This document shows, piece after piece, positions 31,471 to 39,832 of a DNA stretch of 64,000 nt. The DNA lies in contig CAYOSF010000002.1 in assembly GCA_964406605.1 (NCBI GenBank), positions 1-64,000 on the forward strand. Direction: 5' to 3'. Origin of the DNA: CAYOSF01 sp964406605 (GTDB lineage Bacteria; Chloroflexota; Dehalococcoidia; DSTF01; RBG-16-68-14). Both the position numbers and the translations under genes were made by a program. The notes under the pieces were generated by a model. That model was given only the letters and a program-made list of their open reading frames with translations. It ran no database searches and was not told the origin of the DNA. How positions within the stretch are numbered: the first letter of the stretch is position 1; each line of letters opens with the position of its first letter.

Positions 31471-33149
31471 TCTACCGAGAGGATGTATGGGTAGTGTGGT
31501 TGTCCGCCGCGCACCAGCTCGACCTCAAGATTCGGGAACCGGGCTCGCATCACGTCGGCGAGGGCTTCGGCCTCCTCGTCGCGGACGTCCTCACCGGTGT
31601 AGAGGGTGAGGAGGCTCGCGTCCTCGGAGAGCATCTGGTCGGCGCACTCCTGCGCAGCGGTCTCAATGTCCTTCGCCACCACTCGCAGCGAGCCTTCGAT
31701 GATGCCGATAGCCTGGCCCATGTCGATGTGCCTGCCGTCCAAGACCGTCGCGCGCACGGCCCGGGTCACCTCCGCTGAACGGACGGAGGTCAGGGCGCCT
31801 TCCATCGCCTCGGTGGTCGCCTCAAAGGGCAAGTCCGGGTTTAGAGCAAGCACAGCGGCTACACCTTGGGGGATGGACCGGGACGGCACCACCGCTACCC
31901 TCTTTGCGGCTCGCTCGGCGGCCTGTTGGGCTGTCGCTATGACGTTCTTGTTGTTGGGCAGCACCACGACGTTGTCGGCCGGGCACGCTTCGATGGCCTC
32001 CAGGATCTCGGCGGCACTGGGGTTCATGGTCTGCCCGCCACGGACGAGGTTCGGCACACCCACGCTGCGAAAGGCGGCTTCGATCCCCTCACCCACGGCG
32101 ACGACCACGACGCCGATGTCCGTCGTCATTGGGGGCGGAGGTGGTTCGTCCGAGACAAACCGCTGGATCTGGGCCTCCAGGTTGTCCACCTTGACCTGAG
32201 AGAGCCGGCCCATCGTCCGGCCATATGCGATCGCGTCGTCCGGGCGAGTAGTGTGAAGGTGTACGCGCAGCAGGTCCTCCTTGCCGACCACGAGAAGTGA
32301 GGTACCGAGCTCGCTGAGGCGCGCGCGGGCGCCGGCCGCGTCCAGGCCCCGCCCGCTCACCATGAACTCGGTGCAGTAGCCGCTTCCCCCGTGCTCGGCT
32401 TGGTGCAAGGAAGCGGCCTCGCTCCGCCACCCGGCCTCGACGGCTGAGTCGGGCGCCAGGTTCACATCGAGTGGTTCGCCGCGCAGGGACCGGAGCAGTC
32501 CTTCCAGAATGATCGATAGACCCAGCCCGCCCGCGTCGACAACGCCTGCCTCCTTCAGTACGGGCAGCAGCTCCGGTGTGCGCGCGACGGCGTCTCTTGC
32601 GGCGGTGACCGCCTGCGCGAGCGTTTCTTCGATGCTGGGCGGTGGATCGTCGGCGACCGCCTCGGACGCCTCTCGCATGACAGTGAGGATCGTCCCCTCG
32701 ACCGGTTCCGAAAGGGCATCATGGGCGGCTTGCGCGGCGGCGGAGAGGGCTGCAGCCAGCGTCGGCCCGTCTGCGCGGGCGGAGCTCTCCAGGCCGGTGG
32801 CGCAGCCCCGCATAATCTGCGACAGGATGACGCCCGAGTTCCCCCGGGCGCCCATGAGCGCCCCGTGGGCGAGCGCTCCGGCCGCTGCCGATAGACCGTT
32901 CCCTCTCGATGCCGACAGCTCCTCAACACCGGCGCGGAGAGTCAGGTACATGTTGGTCCCGGTGTCGCCGTCGGGCACGGGGAAGACGTTGATTGCATTG
33001 AGGGCCTGGATGTGATGCTCCAGCAGGCGGCAGGAGTCGGTAATGAGCCTGCGCAGGAGCGTTCCATCGAGCATCGCTCCGGCACTTGCCGTCGCGGCCG
33101 CTCGCTCTGTTGGGTCTGTCCGGGAGATATCGTCAGGTAGTGCGCCCAT
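31467..33149 (-). CDS. fakA: DAK2-domain fatty acid kinase, FakA/YloV-like
   Basis: 560 residues, the length of FakA. The N-terminal DAK2 kinase domain shows INVFPVPDGDTGTNMYLT (Asp residues binding Mg-ATP, about 54-71) and GARGNSGVILSQ near 99-110. A middle domain contains GYCTEFMV, and the C-terminal DegV-like domain includes DNVVVLPNNKNVI and ends YPYILSVE. It phosphorylates exogenous fatty acids carried by FakB so that they enter phospholipid synthesis. It is first in the operon with degV and recG, the same order as yloV and recG in Firmicutes. Confidence 0.93.
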   Translation of the reverse strand: MGALPDDISRTDPTERAAATASAGAMLDGTLLRRLITDSCRLLEHHIQALNAINVFPVPDGDTGTNMYLTLRAGVEELSASRGNGLSAAAGALAHGALMGARGNSGVILSQIMRGCATGLESSARADGPTLAAALSAAAQAAHDALSEPVEGTILTVMREASEAVADDPPPSIEETLAQAVTAARDAVARTPELLPVLKEAGVVDAGGLGLSIILEGLLRSLRGEPLDVNLAPDSAVEAGWRSEAASLHQAEHGGSGYCTEFMVSGRGLDAAGARARLSELGTSLLVVGKEDLLRVHLHTTRPDDAIAYGRTMGRLSQVKVDNLEAQIQRFVSDEPPPPPMTTDIGVVVVAVGEGIEAAFRSVGVPNLVRGGQTMNPSAAEILEAIEACPADNVVVLPNNKNVIATAQQAAERAAKRVAVVPSRSIPQGVAAVLALNPDLPFEATTEAMEGALTSVRSAEVTRAVRATVLDGRHIDMGQAIGIIEGSLRVVAKDIETAAQECADQMLSEDASLLTLYTGEDVRDEEAEALADVMRARFPNLEVELVRGGQPHYPYILSVE

Positions 33150-33163
33150 GGAGCACGCGCGGG

Positions 33164-33192
33164 TTGTTTCGTACCCACAGCCCTGGTACCAT
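33164..33192 (+). promoter_or_regulatory. Promoter of rpmB
   Basis: -35 TTGTTT (33164-33169), a 17-base spacer ending TGG, and -10 TACCAT (33187-33192). It gives a leader of about 60 bases before the rpmB ATG. Confidence 0.5.
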
Positions 33193-33202
33193 TCGGTATC
33201 GC

Positions 33203-33232
33203 ATTCTAACTTGCCCCAAATTGCCGGGGCAA
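33203..33232 (-). promoter_or_regulatory. Promoter of fakA-degV-recG operon
   Basis: On the minus strand -35 TTGCCC (33227-33232) and -10 TAGAAT (33203-33208) are separated by 18 bases. It is divergent from, and overlaps the transcribed leader of, the rpmB promoter. Confidence 0.5.
33211..33232. promoter_or_regulatory. Inverted repeat between divergent promoters
   Basis: TTGCCCC (33211-33217) and GGGGCAA (33226-33232) form perfect 7-bp arms around 8 bases. It covers the -35 and spacer of the fakA promoter and lies in the rpmB leader, so it could be an operator for a dimeric regulator or an RNA hairpin in the L28 mRNA. Confidence 0.45.
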
Positions 33233-33260
33233 GACGACATAGGAGAACGGGCGAAGCTTA

Positions 33261-33473
33261 ATGGCAGCACGCTGCGATATCTGTGGGAAGGGCACCGCGT
33301 TCGGCCGGAACATCAGACACAAGAGCACCGGCCGGTGGCAGAGGAAGGCATCCCGCACCAACCGGCTGTTCAAGCCCAACCTGCAGCGACAGGTGGTCTG
33401 GCGCGACGGGCGTCAGGTGAAGCTTCGCCTCTGCACCCGTTGCCTGCGCACTGAGCTGAAAGCGGTCCGCTGA
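33261..33473 (+). CDS. rpmB: 50S ribosomal protein L28
   Basis: 70 residues, full length. Typical L28 segments are CDICGKGTAFGRNIRHK near 5-21 and RTNRLFKPNLQ. It is a zinc-binding (C+) type with C5xxC8 and C58xxC61. AGGAGA precedes the ATG. The neighbourhood with fakA-like and recG genes matches the yloV region of Bacillus. Confidence 0.96.
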   Translation: MAARCDICGKGTAFGRNIRHKSTGRWQRKASRTNRLFKPNLQRQVVWRDGRQVKLRLCTRCLRTELKAVR

Positions 33474-33565
33474 CGCAAAGCCGGGGTCGGTAGCCCGGCA
33501 CTCTCCATTCCCCAAGCCCGCCGAGACGACGTCGATCGGACGAGGGCGACCCCAGGCTGGCTCGC

Positions 33566-34261
33566 CTACGCTGTCGTCTGTACCTGGGCCAGGGCCTCAC
33601 GAAGGGCGCGCATGTTCTCAGCCGGAGACGCCTTGTCGTTGAACACCACGGATCCGGCAACCAGGATCGACGCGCCGGCTGCCACACAGGAGGCCGCATT
33701 CCCTATCTTCACTCCGCCGTCGATCTCGATGTCAGTCGAGAGGCCGCGCTCGTCCAGCAGGGAGCGCAGGCTGCGCATCTTGGGCAGCGTGTCCGGCTGA
33801 AGCGGCTGACCTCCCCAGCCCGGCTCGACGCCCATCACGATGACCTGGTCCGCGTCGGGCAGCACGTACTCGATGGCGGCGAGGGGCGTCTTCGGGTTTA
33901 GGCAGACGCCGGCCCGGCGACCGAGGTTCTTGATCTGCGCCAGCACACGGCCCACATCCGGGCACGCCTCCACGTGCACGTTGAGGATGTCGCCGCCCGC
34001 TTCTGCGAATGGCTCCAGGTGACGCTCGGGTCGCTCGACCATCATGTGGATATCCAATGGAAGGTGCGTCAGCTTGCGTACCGCTTTCACCACGAGCGTG
34101 CCGAAGGTGATCGGGGGCACGAAGTGGCCGTCCATGATGTCGATGTGGAGCTGGTCCGCGCCGGCTGCCTCCACCGCGCGCACCTCCTCGGCCAGCCGGC
34201 TCACGTCGGCCGTGAGGAACGACGGCGCGATCTTCACGCCACGAGGCTTTGCTTGCTGCAA
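33566..34261 (-). CDS. rpe: Ribulose-phosphate 3-epimerase
   Basis: 231 residues. A TIM-barrel protein with the family's metal and catalytic residues: VKIAPSFLTADVSRL near 9-23, QLHIDIMDGHFVPPITFG near 37-54, LDIHMMVERPE near 73-83, MGVEPGWGGQP near 144-154 and EIDGGVKIGNA near 182-192. It interconverts ribulose 5-phosphate and xylulose 5-phosphate in the pentose phosphate pathway. The start is a TTG with AGGG upstream; the GTG at 34237 would give the more conventional N-terminus MKIAPSFL. Confidence 0.95.
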   Translation of the reverse strand: MQQAKPRGVKIAPSFLTADVSRLAEEVRAVEAAGADQLHIDIMDGHFVPPITFGTLVVKAVRKLTHLPLDIHMMVERPERHLEPFAEAGGDILNVHVEACPDVGRVLAQIKNLGRRAGVCLNPKTPLAAIEYVLPDADQVIVMGVEPGWGGQPLQPDTLPKMRSLRSLLDERGLSTDIEIDGGVKIGNAASCVAAGASILVAGSVVFNDKASPAENMRALREALAQVQTTA

Positions 34262-34383
34262 CTAAAGGCCCTCACTCTCTGTTTACCACGACCGTCAGGT
34301 TCACGTCTATGAGACGGGCCTTTCAGGCAGGCAATCCGCCGCGCATGTGTCTGTCCGCAAGCAGCGGTCGCTGCAGCCTACGA

Positions 34384-34389
34384 TACAAT
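34384..34389 (+). promoter_or_regulatory. Putative -10 for PNPOx-family gene
   Basis: TACAAT in the context GATACAATG, giving a leader of about 90 bases before the ATG at 34488. No clear -35 is present. Confidence 0.35.
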
Positions 34390-34487
34390 GCCTCGAGCAA
34401 ACACGGGCCGGCGAGGGAGAGTCCCCGCGAGGGAAGCAGGGCGTCCGCGACGGCGCCGGACCGGCGTCGTGCCTTTGGAGGTCAGCG

Positions 34488-34994
34488 ATGGCAATTGGCA
34501 AGCCCAGGATTCGCGAGCGCGTGATGTCGCGCAAGGATACGATCGCGCTCCTTCAGCGATCGCTCGTGGGGCGGATCGGTACCGTCGATTCGGCGGGGAT
34601 GCCGTATGTCGTGCCGCTCGACTTCGTCTTCGAGGACAAGCCGCCGCGGATTCATCTCCATATCGCGCGCCAGCCGGGCCACCTCTCATCGAATCTGGGC
34701 TTCTCGTCCAAGGTCTGCTTTGAAGTCGATGATCCGGGCCCGCTCGTCGCAACGGGGGAGACGGCGTGCGAGACCGATCACGCGTACGAGAGCGCCGTCT
34801 GCTTCGGCCGGGCTCGCGTGGTCTCCGGCAAGCGGGAGAGGGGAAGGATAGCAAGGCTGTTCGTTCGCAGGTTCCTGGACCAGGCCATGCCCGACCGTTC
34901 CTACAAGCCGGGGTTGACGCTGCTGAAGACGGTCGAGTTCGTCACGTTGGACCTGGAGGTCATGACGGGTAAGCATGGCGCGGCGTTGGGCTAG
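34488..34994 (+). CDS. Pyridoxamine 5'-phosphate oxidase family (split-barrel flavin) protein
   Basis: 168 residues from an ATG preceded by TTGGAGG; the frame extends upstream but without a ribosome binding site. The split beta-barrel pattern is seen in VGRIGTVDSAGMPYVVPLDFVF near 27-48 (shown shortened), RIHLHIA, and a core motif KVCFEVDD. Such NimA/PNPOx-like proteins bind FMN, F420 or haem and include nitroimidazole reductases. The cofactor and substrate are not determinable. It stands alone between convergent and divergent neighbours. Confidence 0.85.
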   Translation: MAIGKPRIRERVMSRKDTIALLQRSLVGRIGTVDSAGMPYVVPLDFVFEDKPPRIHLHIARQPGHLSSNLGFSSKVCFEVDDPGPLVATGETACETDHAYESAVCFGRARVVSGKRERGRIARLFVRRFLDQAMPDRSYKPGLTLLKTVEFVTLDLEVMTGKHGAALG

Positions 34995-35052
34995 CCGCCA
35001 GCCTCGGCGGGTTCGTCCTAGATGACCTGGCGCGACTCCATGACGGCAGGCT

Positions 35053-35508
35053 CTAGTTCTCGGTCAAGACGTGGTCGTCGTACTGAATCTCGAGATACAG
35101 CTTGTGCTTGGCCTCTTCCTGGGCGAGCGCTAGGAACGTTGCGCGAAGCGCACCTTCCTCGACTTTGGCGGCGAACTCGTTGTACATCTTGAACGCCTCC
35201 TTCTCCCTCTTCATCGCGACGACTAGGGCGCCCTGGTAGTCGAGGTCCGGGTCCGGCTTCACGTCAAGCAGGTACTCCGCGATCTTCAGGTCCGTCACCG
35301 TCTCCGGCTCCGGGACAGGAATACTCCCCTCCTTGATCGCCAGCAGTTTCGCCCTGTGACCGCGCTCCTGGCCGGCGAAGTGCTCGAAGAGCGGCCGCAT
35401 ACCGATCTTCTCCGTCTTCTGCGCCAGGTCGGTGTAGAAACGCTCGGCCTCCTCTTCCCGGCCGATCGCGTAGTCCAAGATCTCATCGACGGTATCAAGT
35501 GTCTGCAA
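35053..35508 (-). CDS. Ferritin-like (rubrerythrin-type) diiron protein, copy 2
   Basis: 151 residues forming a four-helix bundle. Diiron ligands are in REEEAERFY near 16-24, GQERGHRAKL (ExxH) near 47-56, KREKEAFKMY near 100-109 and AQEEAKHKL (ExxH) near 128-136. There is no rubredoxin-like CxxC domain, so it is an erythrin-type short form rather than classical rubrerythrin. It may act in peroxide or iron handling. The TTG start has AGGAGG 8 bases upstream. It lies 57 bases after its paralogue on the same strand and ends with the same VLTEN tail. Confidence 0.85.
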   Translation of the reverse strand: MQTLDTVDEILDYAIGREEEAERFYTDLAQKTEKIGMRPLFEHFAGQERGHRAKLLAIKEGSIPVPEPETVTDLKIAEYLLDVKPDPDLDYQGALVVAMKREKEAFKMYNEFAAKVEEGALRATFLALAQEEAKHKLYLEIQYDDHVLTEN

Positions 35509-35565
35509 TCCTCTGGCCTCCTATGGAAGATACCGGCCGGCGACCCGTCCCGATCTCCGCGCCCG

Positions 35566-36021
35566 CTAGTTCTCGGTTAGCACACGCTCGTCGTACTCGA
35601 CCTCGAAGCGCAGCTTGTGCTTGGCCTCCTCCTGCGCGAGCCCGAGCAGCGCGGCGCGCGCACTCTCGTCGTCGGTCATGGCAGCCAGTTCCGTGTACAT
35701 CTTGAACGCGGCCTTCTCCCGCTTCATGGCCACGTTGAGGGCGGCTTGGTAGTCCATGTCGGGGCTGGCCTCCACCTCCACCAGGGATTCAGCGAGCTTT
35801 AGGTCCACGATCTTCTTCTCTGCCGACTGCAACAGCCTGCCCTCTTTGATCGCTAGGAGCTTCGCCTTGTGGCCCAACTCCTCATTGGCGAAACCCTCCA
35901 GCGCCTCTCGCATCCACGATTTGTCTGCGCGCTGCGCCAGGTCGGTGTAGAAACGGGCGGCCTCCTCCTCCTGGGCGATCGCGAAGTCCAGGATCTCATC
36001 GACGGACCCGAATGCTTCCAT
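35566..36021 (-). CDS. Ferritin-like (rubrerythrin-type) diiron protein, copy 1
   Basis: 151 residues from the ATG at 36021, which has AGGAGG 8 bases upstream; the frame opens 9 codons earlier but that start ignores the ribosome binding site. Length, ligand pattern (QEEEAARFYTDLAQRA, NEELGHKAKL, KREKAAFKMYTELA, AQEEAKHKL) and C-terminal VLTEN match the downstream copy, about 60% identity by eye. The pair is a clear tandem duplication and probably one transcript. Confidence 0.85.
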   Translation of the reverse strand: MEAFGSVDEILDFAIAQEEEAARFYTDLAQRADKSWMREALEGFANEELGHKAKLLAIKEGRLLQSAEKKIVDLKLAESLVEVEASPDMDYQAALNVAMKREKAAFKMYTELAAMTDDESARAALLGLAQEEAKHKLRFEVEYDERVLTEN

Positions 36022-36189
36022 TCCTCTGTCCTCCTGTGGAAGATTCAAGCTGGTGACGTGGTCTCAATTGAACGATACCACACACGGTGTCGCTGTTGCT
36101 CCGGCCGGCGGCACGACACCCGGACGAGAGCTTGTCACCGGGTGGGGTGGGATGGCCGAGGGCCGGGTTGATTCGGAGTGCCCCGATGG

Positions 36190-37611
36190 CTAGGCGAGCC
36201 TGCGGCGCCAGCGGCGAATAGCCGCCGCGACCTGCCTCGGGGCGGTGCCTCCCGGCGCGCTGCGCGCCTGCAGGGCCGATGCCAGGTCCAGCTTCGACGC
36301 GTCCTCGGGGAAGAGCGGGGAGAACCGCTTGAACTCGGCTGAGGTCAGCCGTGAGAAGGGCTTGCCCTGTTCCTCCGCGTACTGGATCAGGCGGCCGACG
36401 ACGTCGTGGGCCTGGCGGAACGGGAGCCCCTGGCGAACGAGATAGTCTGCCAGGTCGGTCGCCAGCGCGTAGTTCTCGGTCGCCGCCCGGCGGGCGCGGG
36501 CCGCATCGAACCGGAGCTCTGGGAGCATTGCCGCGAAGATGGCCAGCGTTTCGAGGAGCGTATCCTCGGCCTCGAAGAAGGCGCGCTTGTCCTCCTGCAG
36601 GTCTCGGTTGTAGGCCAGGGGGAGCCCCTTCAGCATGGTCAGGATCGAGACGAGCTGGCCGTGGACGCGCCCCGTGCGTGCCCGCGCCAGCTCCGCCACG
36701 TCCGGGTTGCGCTTCTGGGGCATGATGCTGGAGCCGGTGGCGAAAGCATCGGGAAGCCGGAGGAAGCCGAACTCCGCGCTGGACCAGAGCACGATCTCCT
36801 CGGCCAGCCTGGACAGGTGTGTCATGCAGATCGCGGCGGCGCCGATGAAGTCGACGACGAAGTCCCGGTCGGAGACGGCATCCATGCTGTTCTCGCACAG
36901 GCGGGCGAAGCCCAGCTCGCGGGCCACGCCTTCGCGGTCGATGGGGTGGGCGACGCCGGCCAGGGCGCCGGTGCCGAGCGGCAGCGCGTCCGCGCGCCTG
37001 CGGGCCTCGCCGAAGCGCTCGGTATCGCGTTCCAGCATCTCGAGGTAGGCCAGCAGGTGGTGGGCCAGGAGCACCGGTTGTGCCCGCTGCAGGTGAGTGT
37101 AGCCGGGCATGGCCAGGCGGCGGTTTGCCTCTGCTAGAGCCAGCAGGGCGCGCTGAAGCGCCCTGATCGCCTCGATTGCGCGGCCGCAGGCATCTTTGGC
37201 GTAGAGGCGGAGGTCGGTCGCGATCTGGTCGTTCCGGGAGCGGGCCGTGTGGAGCCGGCCGGCGGCCTCGCCGATCTTCTCGGCCAGGCGCGCCTCTACG
37301 TTGGTGTGGACGTCCTCCAGTTCGTCTCGCCAGGGGAAGCGCCCCTCTTCCATCTCGCGCCCGATCTCCCGCAGGCCACGCACGATCGCGTTGGCATCGG
37401 CCCGGGGAATGATCCGCTGCCTGCCGAGCATGCGAGCATGGGCGATGGAGGCGGTGATCTCTTCCCGCCAGAGGCGCCGGTCGACGGGCAGGGACAGTGT
37501 GTACGCGTCAACCAGGGGGTGCGTGCCTTGCTGAAAGCGGCCTCCCCACGTCTTGGCGGGACGGCGCTGTTGGGATGCGGCCTGCTTACGCGGTGTGCGG
37601 GGTTTCGCCAT
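36190..37611 (-). CDS. argH: Argininosuccinate lyase
   Basis: 473 residues. The fumarase/aspartase superfamily signature GSSIMPQKRNPD is present near 285-296, with HTARSRNDQIATDLRLY near 104-120 and TGALAGVAHPIDRE near 210. It splits argininosuccinate into arginine and fumarate, the last step of arginine synthesis. A short basic, Gln-rich N-terminal extension (about 20 residues) precedes the conserved WGGRFQQGTHP. No argG is nearby. Confidence 0.97.
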   Translation of the reverse strand: MAKPRTPRKQAASQQRRPAKTWGGRFQQGTHPLVDAYTLSLPVDRRLWREEITASIAHARMLGRQRIIPRADANAIVRGLREIGREMEEGRFPWRDELEDVHTNVEARLAEKIGEAAGRLHTARSRNDQIATDLRLYAKDACGRAIEAIRALQRALLALAEANRRLAMPGYTHLQRAQPVLLAHHLLAYLEMLERDTERFGEARRRADALPLGTGALAGVAHPIDREGVARELGFARLCENSMDAVSDRDFVVDFIGAAAICMTHLSRLAEEIVLWSSAEFGFLRLPDAFATGSSIMPQKRNPDVAELARARTGRVHGQLVSILTMLKGLPLAYNRDLQEDKRAFFEAEDTLLETLAIFAAMLPELRFDAARARRAATENYALATDLADYLVRQGLPFRQAHDVVGRLIQYAEEQGKPFSRLTSAEFKRFSPLFPEDASKLDLASALQARSAPGGTAPRQVAAAIRRWRRRLA

Positions 37612-37650
37612 GGTTCAAGCGCAACGGGCGGGGTCCGCTCGTGTATGCCC

Positions 37651-38427
37651 TCAGCCGGTTGAAGTCTCCGGGCAGGGGACCTCCGAGCCCAGGCATGGTA
37701 GCTGCGGGAGGTCCCGTAGCTCGTCGACGACGAAGTCGGGCCGCACGCCGTCTATGTCCTCGACGATGCCGGGACGCCGGCACCAGACTGCGGTCATCCC
37801 CAACGCCTGCGCCCCGCCGATGTCCGCGCGAAGCGAGTCGCCTACCATCACCGCGTCCCCCGGCCCGACGTCGATGGCTTCCAGAGCGTGTTGGTAGATC
37901 TTGGGATGCGGCTTCATGTAGCCGACATCGCAGGAGATAGCGATCGTGTCGAACAGGTCGCCCAGGCCGATCACTTCTATCTCCTCCATGAACGCCGGCC
38001 CGCAGAACGACCGGTTGGTGACGCAACCGAGACGGTATCCCCGGTCGCGCAGAGTCGAGAGCGTCTCGATGGCGTCGCCGAACAGGCGTCGCCCGAAGAA
38101 GGGCCCGCCCAGGTTCCAGGCAGCCCAGAGGTGCTCGCACTCCTCCCGCGTGAGGTCCAGGCCCTTGTCCGCGGCCACCTCTCCGACGAGCGTCGGGAAA
38201 TCGGGGCTGACGCAGTCGCCCTCGTACGCCGCCCGGTCCGCCGCTCCGATCACCATGCGGATGTCGCGCCCCAGGAAATGGAGCTCCCCTCCCGGCTCGA
38301 TGCCCCAGGACCCGAGGAGGGTGAAGATCCGCCGCATCGTCTCCTCGCGCACTTTCTGCACCGGAGGTGGTTCCGGAATGTGCCACAGGGTGTTACCGAG
38401 GTCGAACAGCACCGCTTTGGGCGTCAT
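37651..38427 (-). CDS. HAD superfamily hydrolase, copy 2
   Basis: 258 residues. Motif I is VLFDLGNTLW, in which the second Asp of the usual DxD is Gly, a known HAD variant; motif II is CVTNRSF, motif III the Lys in KPHPKIYQ and motif IV GDSLRADIGGA. A helical cap of about 90 residues sits between motifs I and II. It is probably a small-molecule phosphatase or haloacid-dehalogenase-like enzyme. On the minus strand TAGCAT lies 9 bases before the ATG, consistent with a leaderless mRNA. It is paralogous to the next gene. Confidence 0.85.
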   Translation of the reverse strand: MTPKAVLFDLGNTLWHIPEPPPVQKVREETMRRIFTLLGSWGIEPGGELHFLGRDIRMVIGAADRAAYEGDCVSPDFPTLVGEVAADKGLDLTREECEHLWAAWNLGGPFFGRRLFGDAIETLSTLRDRGYRLGCVTNRSFCGPAFMEEIEVIGLGDLFDTIAISCDVGYMKPHPKIYQHALEAIDVGPGDAVMVGDSLRADIGGAQALGMTAVWCRRPGIVEDIDGVRPDFVVDELRDLPQLPCLGSEVPCPETSTG

Positions 38428-38463
38428 AACGCCCTCATGCTACCGAAAGCGCCCCTTTGGGCG

Positions 38464-39246
38464 CTAGTCGATGGCTGCGCTGCCGCCCGCTGGACGTGCC
38501 GGCGTCTCGGGCAGCACGCCGATGGTGAAGATCTCCCGAAGCTCGTGGATTCTGTGGTCGGCCTCCTCCGCCGGGGGTGCGTCCTGGCGGCCGTTGAGCT
38601 TCCAGATCGTGGTCATGCCCAACGCCTTGGCGCCGCGAATGTCCGCCTTCAGGTTGTCCCCAACGAAGGCGGCATCATCCGGCTGGACGGCCAGGCCTTC
38701 GAGCGCTCGACGAAACGGCTCCGGGTGCGGCTTCGCCCGCCGGACGTCCGCGGAGAAGACGAAGACGTGCATGAGCGACTTGGAGATGCCGAGGGAAACA
38801 AGGTCCGGCAGGTGCACGTCCGATCCCGACCAGGTGTTGGAGACCAGTCCGGTCGGGATTCCCATCGAGCGGAGGCGACGGAGCGTGTCCAGTGTGTCGG
38901 GGTACAGTTCGTAGCCCCATGCCTCGAAACCGAGGTAGGTGGCGCTCCAGAGATCCTTGGCCTGGTCCGGTGACGCTTCGACGCCGTGCTCGGCCAGGGC
39001 GCGCCGGGCTATGGCGGGCACGTCGACTTGGTATCCGGGCTCGTGTTGCTCGGACTCGGTCGCCTCGATCCCTTGATACAGCGAGCGGACCATGGACTTG
39101 GCGTCGAACCGTTCGTCGACACCCCAACTCCGGAGGAGCGGGTTGACGCGCTCCGCCACACGCTCGTGGAAGTCCTCCTCCTTCGGTCTCCGCGCCTGGT
39201 ACAGGAGCGTGTCGCCCAGGTCGAAGAGGACGGCGCGAACGGTCAT
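38464..39246 (-). CDS. HAD superfamily hydrolase, copy 1
   Basis: 260 residues. Motif I is VLFDLGDTLLY with Gly at the second catalytic position, motif II LVSNTWSG, motif III KPHPEPFRR and motif IV GDNLKADIRGAKALGMTT. The helical cap and overall layout match the adjacent copy. It is probably a phosphatase of unknown substrate. TAGGAT lies 9 bases before the ATG on the minus strand, again suggesting a leaderless start. Confidence 0.85.
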   Translation of the reverse strand: MTVRAVLFDLGDTLLYQARRPKEEDFHERVAERVNPLLRSWGVDERFDAKSMVRSLYQGIEATESEQHEPGYQVDVPAIARRALAEHGVEASPDQAKDLWSATYLGFEAWGYELYPDTLDTLRRLRSMGIPTGLVSNTWSGSDVHLPDLVSLGISKSLMHVFVFSADVRRAKPHPEPFRRALEGLAVQPDDAAFVGDNLKADIRGAKALGMTTIWKLNGRQDAPPAEEADHRIHELREIFTIGVLPETPARPAGGSAAID

Positions 39247-39317
39247 AGCGCTTCTATCCTACCCGAGCGGCGGACCCGGCACGAACGGCTGCAGATTCTG
39301 GGTACCCGGCGCTCGCC

Positions 39318-39347
39318 TTGTTGGGCCTTTGGAACCGGTGCTAGAAT
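39318..39347 (+). promoter_or_regulatory. Promoter of 39392 operon
   Basis: -35 TTGTTG (39318-39323), an 18-base spacer and the extended -10 TGCTAGAAT (hexamer 39342-39347), giving a leader of about 38 bases. Confidence 0.55.
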
Positions 39348-39391
39348 GGCCCCGTCCGCAGGATGCGGGCGACGAGTGCCCCGGGGCGTAC

Positions 39392-39823
39392 ATGGACAAC
39401 GACTTCCTCCTCGACTACGACGAGATCACCAAGACCATCAAGACCGCGGAAGTCATCATGATTCGGTTCGTCGTTGTCAGTGAACGGCTGCTCATCGACA
39501 ACCGCTCGTCGGATGTCGATCCGCCTTTGGTGCAGGTGGTCCCGCGCGTCACCAGCATTGAGGACCGCTTTCGCGATCTCAAGAAGCTCAGGCCGCGCTT
39601 TCGTCTGCCGGAGCGGATCAACGCCATCTGGTGGCCCAAGCACGTGGATCGCTTGGTGGACCGGGGAATTTGGGACGCCGTCGTCCAGCGCATCGTGGAG
39701 GCCGGCTTCCCGGAGGCGGCCGCCCGCTGCGACGGCGTCCTCGAAGAGCTTCGGGCGCTGGAACGGCAAGAGATACGGAACGCCCTCGCCGGCGACGGCT
39801 ACCAGTCGCTCTGGGGAAAGTAG
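39392..39823 (+). CDS. Small hypothetical protein upstream of the zincin gene
   Basis: 143 residues from the ATG at 39392, just after a good promoter; the frame opens 100 codons earlier, but that is antisense to the HAD gene. An acidic N-terminus, MDNDFLLDYDEITKTIKTAE, is followed by a beta segment IMIRFVVVSERLLIDN and a C-terminal alpha-helical part with several Trp. No known domain is recognised. The next gene starts 9 bases downstream, so the two form an operon. Confidence 0.65.
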   Translation: MDNDFLLDYDEITKTIKTAEVIMIRFVVVSERLLIDNRSSDVDPPLVQVVPRVTSIEDRFRDLKKLRPRFRLPERINAIWWPKHVDRLVDRGIWDAVVQRIVEAGFPEAAARCDGVLEELRALERQEIRNALAGDGYQSLWGK

Positions 39824-39832
39824 GCGCGTCGC

